A DNA stretch of 64,000 nt from positions 31,755 through 95,754 of the forward strand of contig JARXAE010000021.1 of assembly GCA_029866005.1 (NCBI GenBank), written 5' to 3'. The notes below the pieces were generated by a model. The model saw only the letters and a program-made list of their open reading frames with translations, was not told the DNA's origin and made no database searches. Shown here piece after piece: positions 33,398-41,648 of the stretch. Position numbers and translations under genes: made by a program. The stretch comes from Fimbriimonas sp. (lineage in GTDB: Bacteria > Armatimonadota > Fimbriimonadia > Fimbriimonadales > Fimbriimonadaceae). How positions within the stretch are numbered: position 1 is the first letter of the stretch; each line of letters opens with the position of its first letter.

Positions 33398-34381
33398 TTG
33401 GTGGTTTCTGTGAATTATCTACGGTCGGTAACGGTTTCGCTATGTCTTCTCCTCGCTGCCCTAGGACTTGGGCAGACAACATTTAACGTGACTTCGCCTA
33501 CTAACGGCGACTGGCTCAATGGAAACAAATCTCTTACTTTCAACGGTAAGGGGGCATCGGTTGAAGTAACGGTATCCGCCACGGTGACCAGCCCATCGGG
33601 TTCTTCGACTGTCAGCACCAAGGTAAATCCTGCCGTTAACGGAGACTTTTCGGGATCGCTCAACCTCACCTTCGCCTCGAACGCACCGCAAGGCGATTAC
33701 ACGATTCAGGTCACAGCCACTGAGCCGGGAAAGACTTACACCCCTGTCAACTTGGCAGTCAAGGTCGACACCAAGTTGCCCAAGCTGCTCGAATACCGGC
33801 CAGCCCAGAATTCGTTTGTCAAGGGCATCGTACCAATCCGGTTTAAACTCCTTGAAGACAATATGAAGGACTGGCGAATCACCGTTGGCGGGTCTGATAT
33901 TCCAAACAACACCGGCACCGCCAAAGACTTCGGAGTCGACTGGAACTCAGGGACGTTGGACAACGACGGATCCCAAAATATTGCGATGGTGGCAAAGGAC
34001 CAAGCCGATAACCTCTTGAACTTCTCGATTCCCGTCACCCTTGATCGGCGGGCGCCTGTCGCAACAATCCAATTCCCTAATTCCTCAACTCCGATTCGAT
34101 CTCGCGCCGATGTGACGGTCATTGTTGACATTTCTGACCAGTTCGCAAATGCGGTCTCCGTGACCGGTGTTGATGTCATTATTCAGCGGACTGATGGCAC
34201 GTTCGTCACGCGAGTCGCTCGCCAGTCGTTCACTGAAATCGGAAACAACACTTGGCGGTTCACCGGAAAAATCCGCTGGCGAAGTGGCTTCCCAAGTAGC
34301 TATAAAGTGATCGCAACCGGCTTGGACAAAGCTGGCAATGTTGCCGTCCGACAAGAAGTGTCGGTGCGAGTGAACGGTTAG
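33398..34381 (+). CDS. Secreted protein with bacterial Ig-like repeats
   Basis: 327 residues with a signal peptide (VTVSLCLLLAALGLGQ) followed by three immunoglobulin-like repeats typical of surface or cell-envelope proteins: FNVTSPTNGDWLNGNKSLTFNGKG, then VDTKLPKLLEYRPAQNSFVKG, then LDRRAPVATIQFPNSS, each with tails such as NIAMVAKDQADNLLN and IATGLDKAGN. No enzymatic motif. Starts immediately after the HAD gene (a TTG or GTG start) and is followed at 31 bp by a PorV-like outer-membrane barrel, so it probably acts at or beyond the outer membrane. Confidence 0.72.
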   Translation: MVVSVNYLRSVTVSLCLLLAALGLGQTTFNVTSPTNGDWLNGNKSLTFNGKGASVEVTVSATVTSPSGSSTVSTKVNPAVNGDFSGSLNLTFASNAPQGDYTIQVTATEPGKTYTPVNLAVKVDTKLPKLLEYRPAQNSFVKGIVPIRFKLLEDNMKDWRITVGGSDIPNNTGTAKDFGVDWNSGTLDNDGSQNIAMVAKDQADNLLNFSIPVTLDRRAPVATIQFPNSSTPIRSRADVTVIVDISDQFANAVSVTGVDVIIQRTDGTFVTRVARQSFTEIGNNTWRFTGKIRWRSGFPSSYKVIATGLDKAGNVAVRQEVSVRVNG

Positions 34382-34412
34382 ATTCGTCCTTATCCTTACG
34401 ACCACAAGAAGC

Positions 34413-35516
34413 ATGAACAAATACACCGCCTCCGCGCTACTGCTTGGCTCTTTCTCGGCGATAGCCGGGGCCCAAATCCCTGATCTATTGAACACATTTG
34501 ATGCTGGAAGTCGGGCCTACGGTGCTTTCGGTGTTACCGGAGCCGATACTCTCAGCATTCTCAATAACCCCGCAGGGCTCGGATACATTTCTAACAAGAC
34601 CTACGGTCTTGCCTATCGGAACATGCCGACGAGTTTCACCAGTTTGTCAGGGAATCTCAACTCGCCATTTACATCGTCGGACGGTGACGGTGGCAAAGCG
34701 CAATTGACTCACCTAGGGTATGCCATTCCGATCAAAGGTGGTAGAACACTAGGAATAAGCTATCAAGTGGGCGGGTACATCAATGACTTCAGAGGAGGTA
34801 CCGGACTTACATCTGGGGCCCTCAACAACGTCACCTACTCAGAACAGCTGACCGTCAAGACTGGCTTCTACACGGTTGCACTTGGAAAAGCGCAAGAAGA
34901 CGGATCAGGTTCTATTGGCTACGGATTGACCTTCGCGAATGTGAACTTCCAAAATCGGCAACTCGGTTTTATTCCAAACGCAGCAGTCCTCATCGACACC
35001 GACAATCAGTCAAGTGCGTACGGTGTCGGCTTGGTCGCTGGTATTCAGAAGAACCAAGGTAGCAGTTCGTACGGCATCAGTCTCCGAACACCGATTCAAC
35101 TTCAAGGCAGCGACGTCGTGAAGGCAGCCTACGATACGATTCCTGGACAACTTTCATTGGGAATTGCCCGAAGAATGGACAACATACGAGGTGGAAACGA
35201 CTACCTCCTCTCTGGTGCCCAAGTCAGTCACTTCTTTGGTGGATCGGGGAACGGCTTGTTATCACGAACATCCCAGACCACCTTTGGAGTCGGCCTTGAG
35301 CTTGGACTGACCCGCGAAGCATTCACCCTCCCCGTTCGGGTGGGATACATGACATCACCAGCCGGTGGAGATGCTTTTGCCTCAAGAGACGGAATTACTT
35401 TTGGATTCGGTTATCGTCCGAACAGCCAACCTTGGGCCCTCGACGTGAACTACGCTTTCCCGAAAACCGGCGGAAAGGATATAGCTTTCACCTTCAGTTA
35501 CCGATTTGATAAATAG
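34413..35516 (+). CDS. PorV/FadL-like outer-membrane beta-barrel
   Basis: 367 residues with a signal peptide (ASALLLGSFSAIAGAQ). The mature N-terminus FDAGSRAYGAFGVTGADTLSILNNPAGLGYI is the recognisable PorV/UPF0164 motif: a substrate-gating hatch segment with the conserved N-P-A-G-L. Alternating hydrophobic strands continue to a C-terminal strand (IAFTFSYRFDK), as in outer-membrane barrels. PorV in Bacteroidota shuttles type IX secretion cargo; other members transport hydrophobic compounds. No other type IX genes are seen here, so the specific role is open. Four bp separate it from the pseudo-caspase gene. Confidence 0.75.
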   Translation: MNKYTASALLLGSFSAIAGAQIPDLLNTFDAGSRAYGAFGVTGADTLSILNNPAGLGYISNKTYGLAYRNMPTSFTSLSGNLNSPFTSSDGDGGKAQLTHLGYAIPIKGGRTLGISYQVGGYINDFRGGTGLTSGALNNVTYSEQLTVKTGFYTVALGKAQEDGSGSIGYGLTFANVNFQNRQLGFIPNAAVLIDTDNQSSAYGVGLVAGIQKNQGSSSYGISLRTPIQLQGSDVVKAAYDTIPGQLSLGIARRMDNIRGGNDYLLSGAQVSHFFGGSGNGLLSRTSQTTFGVGLELGLTREAFTLPVRVGYMTSPAGGDAFASRDGITFGFGYRPNSQPWALDVNYAFPKTGGKDIAFTFSYRFDK

Positions 35517-35520
35517 GATA

Positions 35521-36843
35521 ATGCGCATGCGATCTTTTACGACTGGATTTTTAGGGCTGGCTCTCATCGCCACAGCGATGGGACAGTCTTGGACGTCGGC
35601 CTACGATGCCGGACTCAAGGCAGCAAGGGCAGGCGACTGGGCAACGGCTCGGAAAGAATTCCAGAAGGCTAGAGCAAATCGACCAGACGATGTATCAGGT
35701 CCAACCAACCTGCCAGGACCCGTAACTGACGCAAGAAAGTGGCGTAATGGAGCTCCGTACTCACCCAACTTCCTTTCAGCATATGCATCCTACAAACTCG
35801 GACAAACAGCGAAGGGCGACGCTGGCTCTGCCTTTTTCAAAACAGCTCAAGATGAATTCGAAAGCTTGATCAAGAAGAAGCAAGTCAGTAAGGAAACTCT
35901 GTTCTTTCTTTCGGGAATGTACTCGAGATCGAACCAAGCCGACAAGCTACAAGCATTAACAAAGCAATCTGATAAGGCGAACTGGAAGGTTGACTCCGAG
36001 TTGCTAGCACCTGAAGAAGTAACCGCGATGTCTCAGAGCATGACTCCGACTGGAAACAGCCAAGGTGTCGTCGCCGTCGTTGATGCAGCAAACATGGCTG
36101 GAATCGTTCCAAGTGTCCCGATGAGGGCTGGTCCCGTGGCAGTGAATCCCAAAAAGTTCGCACTCATTATCGCTAACGGAGAAAACAAGCTGGGCGGGTT
36201 CCAGGTCAGTCACGCTGCTAATGATGCAAATCTTCTCAAGGCCTCGATCACAACGAATGCCGGCTACGATGCCGCAAATGTGGAGGTTCTCTCGAACGCT
36301 ACCGCAGCTCAAATAAAAGCCGCTGCGGCAAGCTTAGCCGCGAAAATGCCAGCAGAATCGACTTTGATGTTCTTCTTCACCGGAGCTGGCGCGAACATCG
36401 ATAAGCGGGATTGGCTCGCCGGGGTTGACACCCAATTGGCAACCGACACCTCGACGATGGTGTCGAAGACTGATCTTTATCGACCATTCGCGGAGAAAGG
36501 TATCTCCATCTTTGCCTTCTATCAGGTCTCGCGCCTGTCCATCGGAGGGAAATTCTTTGGCAGCGAAGAGGCACCAGCTGGTCGCGTTTCTCAAATGCAA
36601 GCTACAGCCCCTGGCGACAAGATCTACTCGATCTTCAAAGATGGAAGCAACGTTGGAATCTTTGCTTCCGCTATGAGCGATGTTTTTGCAGAGCTTCACT
36701 CCAACGCAATTCCGATCACTGAGTTCGGCTGGCAGGTCTTCTACAAAATCCGAAGAGGACAGACGGGTTCATCCGGTGGTGGATCCCGGCAAACCCCAAC
36801 GCTCCCCGTCTTGCAGCTTCTTGCATCCGACTCGCGGTTCTAA
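35521..36843 (+). CDS. Secreted caspase-fold protein lacking the catalytic dyad (pseudo-caspase) with N-terminal repeats
   Basis: 440 residues: signal peptide, a helical TPR-like region (YDAGLKAARAGDWATARKEFQKARANRPDD and following) to about 160, then a caspase (C14)-like domain. The p20 landmarks are: strand KKFALIIANGEN (212-222), the DANLLK helix after HAAND, and STLMFFFTGAG (280-290), where peptidases have FSGHG; here Ala289 replaces the catalytic His. The strand that should end in D-x-C reads ISIFAFYQVSR (328-338), without Cys. So this is very probably a non-peptidase. Four bp follow the barrel gene; an AGGA lies before ATG 35521. It may act as binding or scaffold partner of the barrel. 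Confidence 0.72.
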   Translation: MRMRSFTTGFLGLALIATAMGQSWTSAYDAGLKAARAGDWATARKEFQKARANRPDDVSGPTNLPGPVTDARKWRNGAPYSPNFLSAYASYKLGQTAKGDAGSAFFKTAQDEFESLIKKKQVSKETLFFLSGMYSRSNQADKLQALTKQSDKANWKVDSELLAPEEVTAMSQSMTPTGNSQGVVAVVDAANMAGIVPSVPMRAGPVAVNPKKFALIIANGENKLGGFQVSHAANDANLLKASITTNAGYDAANVEVLSNATAAQIKAAAASLAAKMPAESTLMFFFTGAGANIDKRDWLAGVDTQLATDTSTMVSKTDLYRPFAEKGISIFAFYQVSRLSIGGKFFGSEEAPAGRVSQMQATAPGDKIYSIFKDGSNVGIFASAMSDVFAELHSNAIPITEFGWQVFYKIRRGQTGSSGGGSRQTPTLPVLQLLASDSRF

Positions 36844-36856
36844 CAAACTGCAACAA

Positions 36857-37717
36857 CTAGGCCAGGTCGAAACCCATTTCTCGCAAGACCCTTTCGACCT
36901 GGTCTTCATCAAACCGATCCATCTGTCTCGTACGCTCCACTTCAAGCTCAGCCTCGGCATCCTGTCCGGTTGCTCTCAGAAGCTCTTCCAAGAGACCATG
37001 ATAGACATTCTTCTCCGGCTCTAGGTCGCTCGCTAAGCGAACTGCCTTGATTGCCTCGACTTTCATGTCGGATAGCCAAAACGCAACGGAACAACGCAGG
37101 TAGAGGAAGTCGTCTCCCGGCGAAAGCTCGACGGATGCCCGTAGAGACTGGAGAGCTTCAGGGTACTGTTTCAGCTGGATCAGGATGTCACCCACCCAGT
37201 AGTGCAGGTACGAATCGTCCGGCTTCGCGACCACTGCGTTCACCGCAAACTCCATCGCCTTCACTGGGAATCCTGCCGTTCTCAGGGCTTCTGAAATCTT
37301 AAGATTGAAGAATGGGTTATTCGGCTCTGCCTCCAATGCCTTTTGAAGCGCCCCAATCGCCTCTGTCGTGCGACCGTGGCGTTGCAGAAGGTCAGCAAGA
37401 CCAATATGCGGTTCAACTGCGTCTGACTTGAGTGCAAGCGCCCGGATGTACTGGCGGTAAGCCGACGAGAACTGGTCGGTCGCCTCGAGCGCGCCAGCAA
37501 GGTCTATTCTGCTTTTAACATCTCCTGGCTCGCTTTGTTCGACCGCCTTTTGGAAGTGGGCAATCGCCTCTGCATACTTACCTGCTTCAAGGCTCATTCG
37601 TCCCAGTTGCTCGCTCTCAGCGGCATTGTTTCCGAACTTGCTCGGCCCTTCGGCATGACTGTTATCTAGGGTAATTGCACCAAATAGGTCGGCGATAGCG
37701 TTTACGTTTGCATCCAT
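36857..37717 (-). CDS. TPR-repeat protein
   Basis: 286 residues, soluble, made of about six to seven tetratricopeptide repeats. Repeats start near residue 40 with the canonical AGKYAEAIAHFQKAVEQSEPGD pattern, followed by FSSAYRQYIRALALKSDAVEPH, RTTEAIGALQKALEAEPNNP and others at 34-residue spacing. No enzymatic domain. It is translated right after the unknown 614-residue gene (3 bp gap) on the same strand, suggesting a functional pair. TPR proteins mediate protein-protein contacts; its partner is unknown. Confidence 0.85.
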   Translation of the reverse strand: MDANVNAIADLFGAITLDNSHAEGPSKFGNNAAESEQLGRMSLEAGKYAEAIAHFQKAVEQSEPGDVKSRIDLAGALEATDQFSSAYRQYIRALALKSDAVEPHIGLADLLQRHGRTTEAIGALQKALEAEPNNPFFNLKISEALRTAGFPVKAMEFAVNAVVAKPDDSYLHYWVGDILIQLKQYPEALQSLRASVELSPGDDFLYLRCSVAFWLSDMKVEAIKAVRLASDLEPEKNVYHGLLEELLRATGQDAEAELEVERTRQMDRFDEDQVERVLREMGFDLA

Positions 37718-37720
37718 GAT

Positions 37721-39565
37721 TTACTTGGAGCGGGTGATATCGATCTGACCGACCGATGTCGCCGCGTTTGCCACTCGGGCAAAAAGCGTTGCTGGGTAAC
37801 TAGAACCCGAAAGTGGAATTGTCGTGATCCTGACTTTCTTTGTCGAGCCTGGCGCGAGTCGATAGAGCGCGATTCTTGCCTGTTTCTTGGGGAGCAGCTT
37901 CGGCGTCATCAGATACAGATCATCAATAAAGAATAGCCCACCCGAATACCCTGCGCTCGTCTCAAAGGCGATCTCAACATTGACGCTCTCCTCAGTGGGA
38001 TTGTTTAGAGTCGTCTCAAGATTAACCGTGACTCCGAAATTGCCATCCAGCCTGCCACCATTATCCTGACGCTCAATCGACTTCTGACCCAGCCGAAAAA
38101 CACCCATCCGACCACCGACCGTATACTCCCAGCTCTCGGTTCGGATCGGGTCAGGATAGATGTGATCTGAGATTGTGAACGCAGACTTGTCCCAATCGTT
38201 GAGAGGTTGCGATCCGACTTCGCGCCAAGGAGTGGAACTCGTCAAAGCCGGCTTCCATTTCGATATGACCTCGAACGGTGGAAATGCATCTGCCCGAACA
38301 ATCACCCTATCGGGTCCCTCTATCAGGCGAATCGCGGCTAGCCCACTGATAACCGATTGAGGCGAGAGTCTGCGAAATGAAATTGGACAGGTGGATCGTG
38401 GAGGAATAACAATGATCTCAGCGCTTGCCGAGCGTATCGCCCGCATGAATAGGTCCCCAGCTCTCATGCCTGCCCCAACCGGGTCGAAATCTGGCGCAGA
38501 GTCTCCAGGAGTCAGTGCGATTCGCGCTGCAGTATCGCTGTCGTTGACGATTTGCGATCGAAGGATCAGCGGAGCGGGCGAGTCGTTGATATGGTGATAC
38601 AGGTAACGGGCTGATTTGCCAAGCTCCAACGCCGCACCGAACAAATTCCCTGGCTTTTCCACTCGCTCGGGATCGTTACAATACCAAAGCACATTCTCAT
38701 CCTGAGGGACCAGAGTGACATTAGAGACTTTGACTGAAACCGTGCCTGACCTGGGTGCAGTTCCGGGCGCTGTAATGTTGATCTTGACCGGCACGGTCAC
38801 CGATAGACCAGCACCCAGGGCGGGAACATTTTCTACGCTCCAATCCAGCTTTGCGAGCGGCGAAAATTTCGTTTGTAGCTTAAGCGCCGCTTCAATCGCA
38901 CCTCGAACCGTTCCCGGGATGGCTGGTCGACCCGTAACTTCTGCCTCGTATGCATCGGGCAGCTTTGCTGCGGTCATTAAACAAGTAAAGTTGACCTGTC
39001 GCACCGAAGCTCCGTTATTGATGGTGACAAAGCCAGCTCCGGGTCGAATCGCTGTTGCGTAGTAGGTTGATCCAGCCTTGGAGATCGAGAGAAAGCGATC
39101 ATCAGATGACGTGAGGCGGACCGTTGTAGGAATCTGCAGTGCGGTTGAATCACCAACCGGCAGCCGAATGTCTTCAAACTCGACCACCGAGCCACGCTTT
39201 ACTTCCGCCAACACTCGTTGAAGATCACCAGCCCAACGGTAGGCGAGAGTTTTACGATCAATCCTTCGCGCAACTGCTTCAGGCCGACTAATCGTCACCA
39301 CAACATCTGAGCCAACCTTGATGACGTAGTCCGCTCCCGAGGCGCGAACCGCGACTTTGCCTGTCGCCTTAGCAAGCTTTGAAGCTGTTTTCGCCGCCAA
39401 TTGGGCCGGAGTGACACCTCTAGAAGTCGCCTTAAATGTTAAGACTTGCCGACCGTTAACGAACACTGTGCTCCCCAACGAGGACACAGATCGGGCTAGC
39501 CCAGCCGCAGCTAGACTCAAACAGAGGAGAATCCCCACACCCTTAGAACTAAAACTCACAACCAA
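37721..39565 (-). CDS. Large secreted protein of unknown function
   Basis: 614 residues, signal peptide (VGILLCLSLAAAGLARS). Residues about 30-110 form a small module, VFVNGRQVLTFKATSRGVTPAQLAAKTASKLAKATG then YVIKVGSDVVVTISRPEAVA, which looks like a surface alpha/beta domain of the kind that precedes unknown periplasmic proteins. The rest is beta-rich, ending in SSYPATLFARVANAATSVGQIDITRS, with four Cys in pairs. No enzyme motif was seen. It is the first gene of a pair with the TPR protein. Its start could be TTG 39565 or GTG 39559. Divergent from natA. Confidence 0.62.
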   Translation of the reverse strand: MVVSFSSKGVGILLCLSLAAAGLARSVSSLGSTVFVNGRQVLTFKATSRGVTPAQLAAKTASKLAKATGKVAVRASGADYVIKVGSDVVVTISRPEAVARRIDRKTLAYRWAGDLQRVLAEVKRGSVVEFEDIRLPVGDSTALQIPTTVRLTSSDDRFLSISKAGSTYYATAIRPGAGFVTINNGASVRQVNFTCLMTAAKLPDAYEAEVTGRPAIPGTVRGAIEAALKLQTKFSPLAKLDWSVENVPALGAGLSVTVPVKINITAPGTAPRSGTVSVKVSNVTLVPQDENVLWYCNDPERVEKPGNLFGAALELGKSARYLYHHINDSPAPLILRSQIVNDSDTAARIALTPGDSAPDFDPVGAGMRAGDLFMRAIRSASAEIIVIPPRSTCPISFRRLSPQSVISGLAAIRLIEGPDRVIVRADAFPPFEVISKWKPALTSSTPWREVGSQPLNDWDKSAFTISDHIYPDPIRTESWEYTVGGRMGVFRLGQKSIERQDNGGRLDGNFGVTVNLETTLNNPTEESVNVEIAFETSAGYSGGLFFIDDLYLMTPKLLPKKQARIALYRLAPGSTKKVRITTIPLSGSSYPATLFARVANAATSVGQIDITRSK

Positions 39566-39645
39566 AACAGCCCCTTACAGGGTACCTGGTGACGGAATTT
39601 GTGCCAACCCAGCACCTTCCTGAATCTGACGCCCTGGTAACAACG

Positions 39646-39651
39646 TATCAT
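39646..39651 (+). promoter_or_regulatory. -10 box of the natA-natB operon
   Basis: TATCAT followed by seven bases and ATG 39659. No credible -35 lies upstream. Consistent with the leaderless class. Confidence 0.5.
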
Positions 39652-39658
39652 CTGGGGC

Positions 39659-40408
39659 ATGGTTCGCACGGATTCGCTTTCAAAACACTTTTTTGATCCG
39701 AAACGAGGAGACGTAAGAGCGGTTGAGGACGCGACATTTGAAGCCAGGCCAGGTCAGATTGTTGGGCTTCTCGGCAAGAACGGAGCCGGAAAATCGACGC
39801 TCCTGCGCATGCTGTCCACAGTGCTCACTCCAAGCAGCGGTCAGGCTTGGGTGAATGACTACGACATCGTCAAAGAGCCAACTGAGGTACGGCGAAGCAT
39901 TGGGTTTATGTCATCTTCCACTGCCCTCTACGGACGTATGTCGCCACGAGAAATCTTGGCCTACTTTGGCGAGCTTTATGGACTCCAAGGTGCCACGTTG
40001 AAATCGAAAGTAGACGATTTGATCTCGCGCCTTGATATTGGCTCCTACGCCGATGGACTCTGCGACAAGCTTAGCACCGGCCAGAAGCAACGTGTCAACA
40101 TCGCCCGAACCCTCATCCACGATCCTCAGGTGCTCTTCTTCGACGAGCCCACCAGCGGCCTCGATGTCGTGATGAGCCAAGACGTCATGCGCTTTGTCGA
40201 GGAAGAACGAGAGAGGGGGAAAACCATCATCTACTGCACTCACATCATGAGCGAAGTTGAACGTCTTTGCGACCACATCATCTGCATCCATGACGGTGAA
40301 CTCAAGGGGCAAGGGTCAATTGAAGCATTAAAAGCGCTGACAGGCGAAAACAGCCTTGAGAAAGCCTTTTTGAATGTTGTGGGATACAACCGAGAGGTGA
40401 TGGCATGA
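39659..40408 (+). CDS. natA: ABC exporter ATPase, NatA-like
   Basis: 249 residues. Walker A GLLGKNGAGKSTLLRML, Q-loop near residue 80, signature LSTGQKQRVNIAR, Walker B VLFFDEPTSGLD and switch His are all intact. The sequence resembles NatA, the ATPase of the NatAB sodium efflux pump, but similar ABC-2 exporters act on other substrates. Stop and natB start overlap by 4 bp (ATGA), so a heteromeric transporter is likely. Confidence 0.92.
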   Translation: MVRTDSLSKHFFDPKRGDVRAVEDATFEARPGQIVGLLGKNGAGKSTLLRMLSTVLTPSSGQAWVNDYDIVKEPTEVRRSIGFMSSSTALYGRMSPREILAYFGELYGLQGATLKSKVDDLISRLDIGSYADGLCDKLSTGQKQRVNIARTLIHDPQVLFFDEPTSGLDVVMSQDVMRFVEEERERGKTIIYCTHIMSEVERLCDHIICIHDGELKGQGSIEALKALTGENSLEKAFLNVVGYNREVMA

Positions 40409-41604
40409 ACCCAATGTTCACGGTTTACAGAAAGGAGATGCGAGAGATGCTCCGCGACAAGCGGGTCCGCTCGGCAATGTTTGTCGGTCCAATTTTCTCG
40501 GTCGCCCTCATGTTCATGCTCTTTGGTCTGATCTTCTCAAGTATCGGGAAGGCAACAAAGACCACCGTTCACGCAATCATCCCCAAGCACGACGCGGCAA
40601 CCGATGGCTTCATCAAGGCTTTGGAAAAGGGCGGAATGAAAGTTGAAGAACTCCCATCGGTAGCGGATGCCGAAGCCAAGATCAAGAAGGGAGACGTTCG
40701 CCTTGCCCTCGACTTTGGCGAGGGAATGGAAGCTGCTCTCGGCTCCAACAAGCCCTTCAAGCTCCCAGCCTACTTCGACCCCAGCGAGCAAAAAGCCCAA
40801 ATCGCCCTAGGGGTGATCGAAAAGTCAATGAGCGCTATGAACGAAGTCATAGTCAGCAAGCTTTTTGAAGAGAAGCAAATTGACAAGGCGATGCTCAAGC
40901 CTCTCAGTGTCGAGCGGAAAGAAGTCAAAGTTGGCGACACCAATACCAACGAGTTCCTTGTCCAGTTACTTCCCTATCTCATCGTCATCTGGGCGTTCTA
41001 CGGAGCCATGAGCTCCGCCAGCGACATGGTCGCCGGCGAGAAGGAGCGACAGACTTTGGAGACGCTTCTTATCAGCCCGGTTGCCCGACGAGAAGTTGCC
41101 CTAGGAAAACTGTTTGCGCTGGCGACTGCGTCGTTCCTCGCCACGGCAAGCAGCATCGCGACGATCTTCGTCTTCTACAGCCTCAAGTTGGATTTTCTCA
41201 AGCCACTGTTCGAAGACGGTCTCGGGCTCAACCTCACCGGAGTCTTGGTCATTTTGGTCGCCCTAGTTCCAACGACGATGTTCTTTGCTAGCGCACTCAT
41301 CGCGATCAGTAGCTTTGCCCGAAACACTCGGGAAGCCCAGACTTACCTCGCCCAGGGGAGCATCCTTGTTATGCTCCCCGCGATGTTCAGTCAGATCATC
41401 GGGTTCACAGACTTCGCTCAAAGCCGGGTCGTCTACGCAATTCCAATCCTGAACGCCGCAAACGTGATCCGTAACGCCCTCATCGGCAAGTACGACACCG
41501 TGGGTATCGCAATGACCGTCGGCATCGGTACGGTGCTTGCCCTCGTGGCAATGGCATGGAGCGTCCGATTGTTCAACCGCGAAACCATCCTGAACCGGAT
41601 CTAG
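40405..41604 (+). CDS. natB: ABC-2 type permease, NatB-like
   Basis: 399 residues with six predicted membrane segments: one near the N-terminus (about 25-45), then a large extracytoplasmic domain to about 190, and a group of five to the C-terminus. The signature block YGAMSSASDMVAGEKERQTLETLLISPVARREVALGKLFALA is characteristic of the ABC-2 NatB/CcmB-like family. Together with the ATPase it should export a cation or small molecule. A hairpin follows 5 bp after the stop codon. Confidence 0.9.
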   Translation: MNPMFTVYRKEMREMLRDKRVRSAMFVGPIFSVALMFMLFGLIFSSIGKATKTTVHAIIPKHDAATDGFIKALEKGGMKVEELPSVADAEAKIKKGDVRLALDFGEGMEAALGSNKPFKLPAYFDPSEQKAQIALGVIEKSMSAMNEVIVSKLFEEKQIDKAMLKPLSVERKEVKVGDTNTNEFLVQLLPYLIVIWAFYGAMSSASDMVAGEKERQTLETLLISPVARREVALGKLFALATASFLATASSIATIFVFYSLKLDFLKPLFEDGLGLNLTGVLVILVALVPTTMFFASALIAISSFARNTREAQTYLAQGSILVMLPAMFSQIIGFTDFAQSRVVYAIPILNAANVIRNALIGKYDTVGIAMTVGIGTVLALVAMAWSVRLFNRETILNRI

Positions 41605-41609
41605 CCACT

Positions 41610-41639
41610 CGGCTGGTGTACATCTAAACACACCAGCCG
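41610..41639. terminator. Hairpin between convergent natB and glgP
   Basis: Stem CGGCTGGTGT (41610-41619), 10-nt loop, complementary ACACCAGCCG (41630-41639). It has only a weak T run, so it may be a transcription barrier or RNA stabiliser for both convergent genes rather than a classical terminator. Confidence 0.55.
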
Positions 41640-41648
41640 GGAGCAGTC

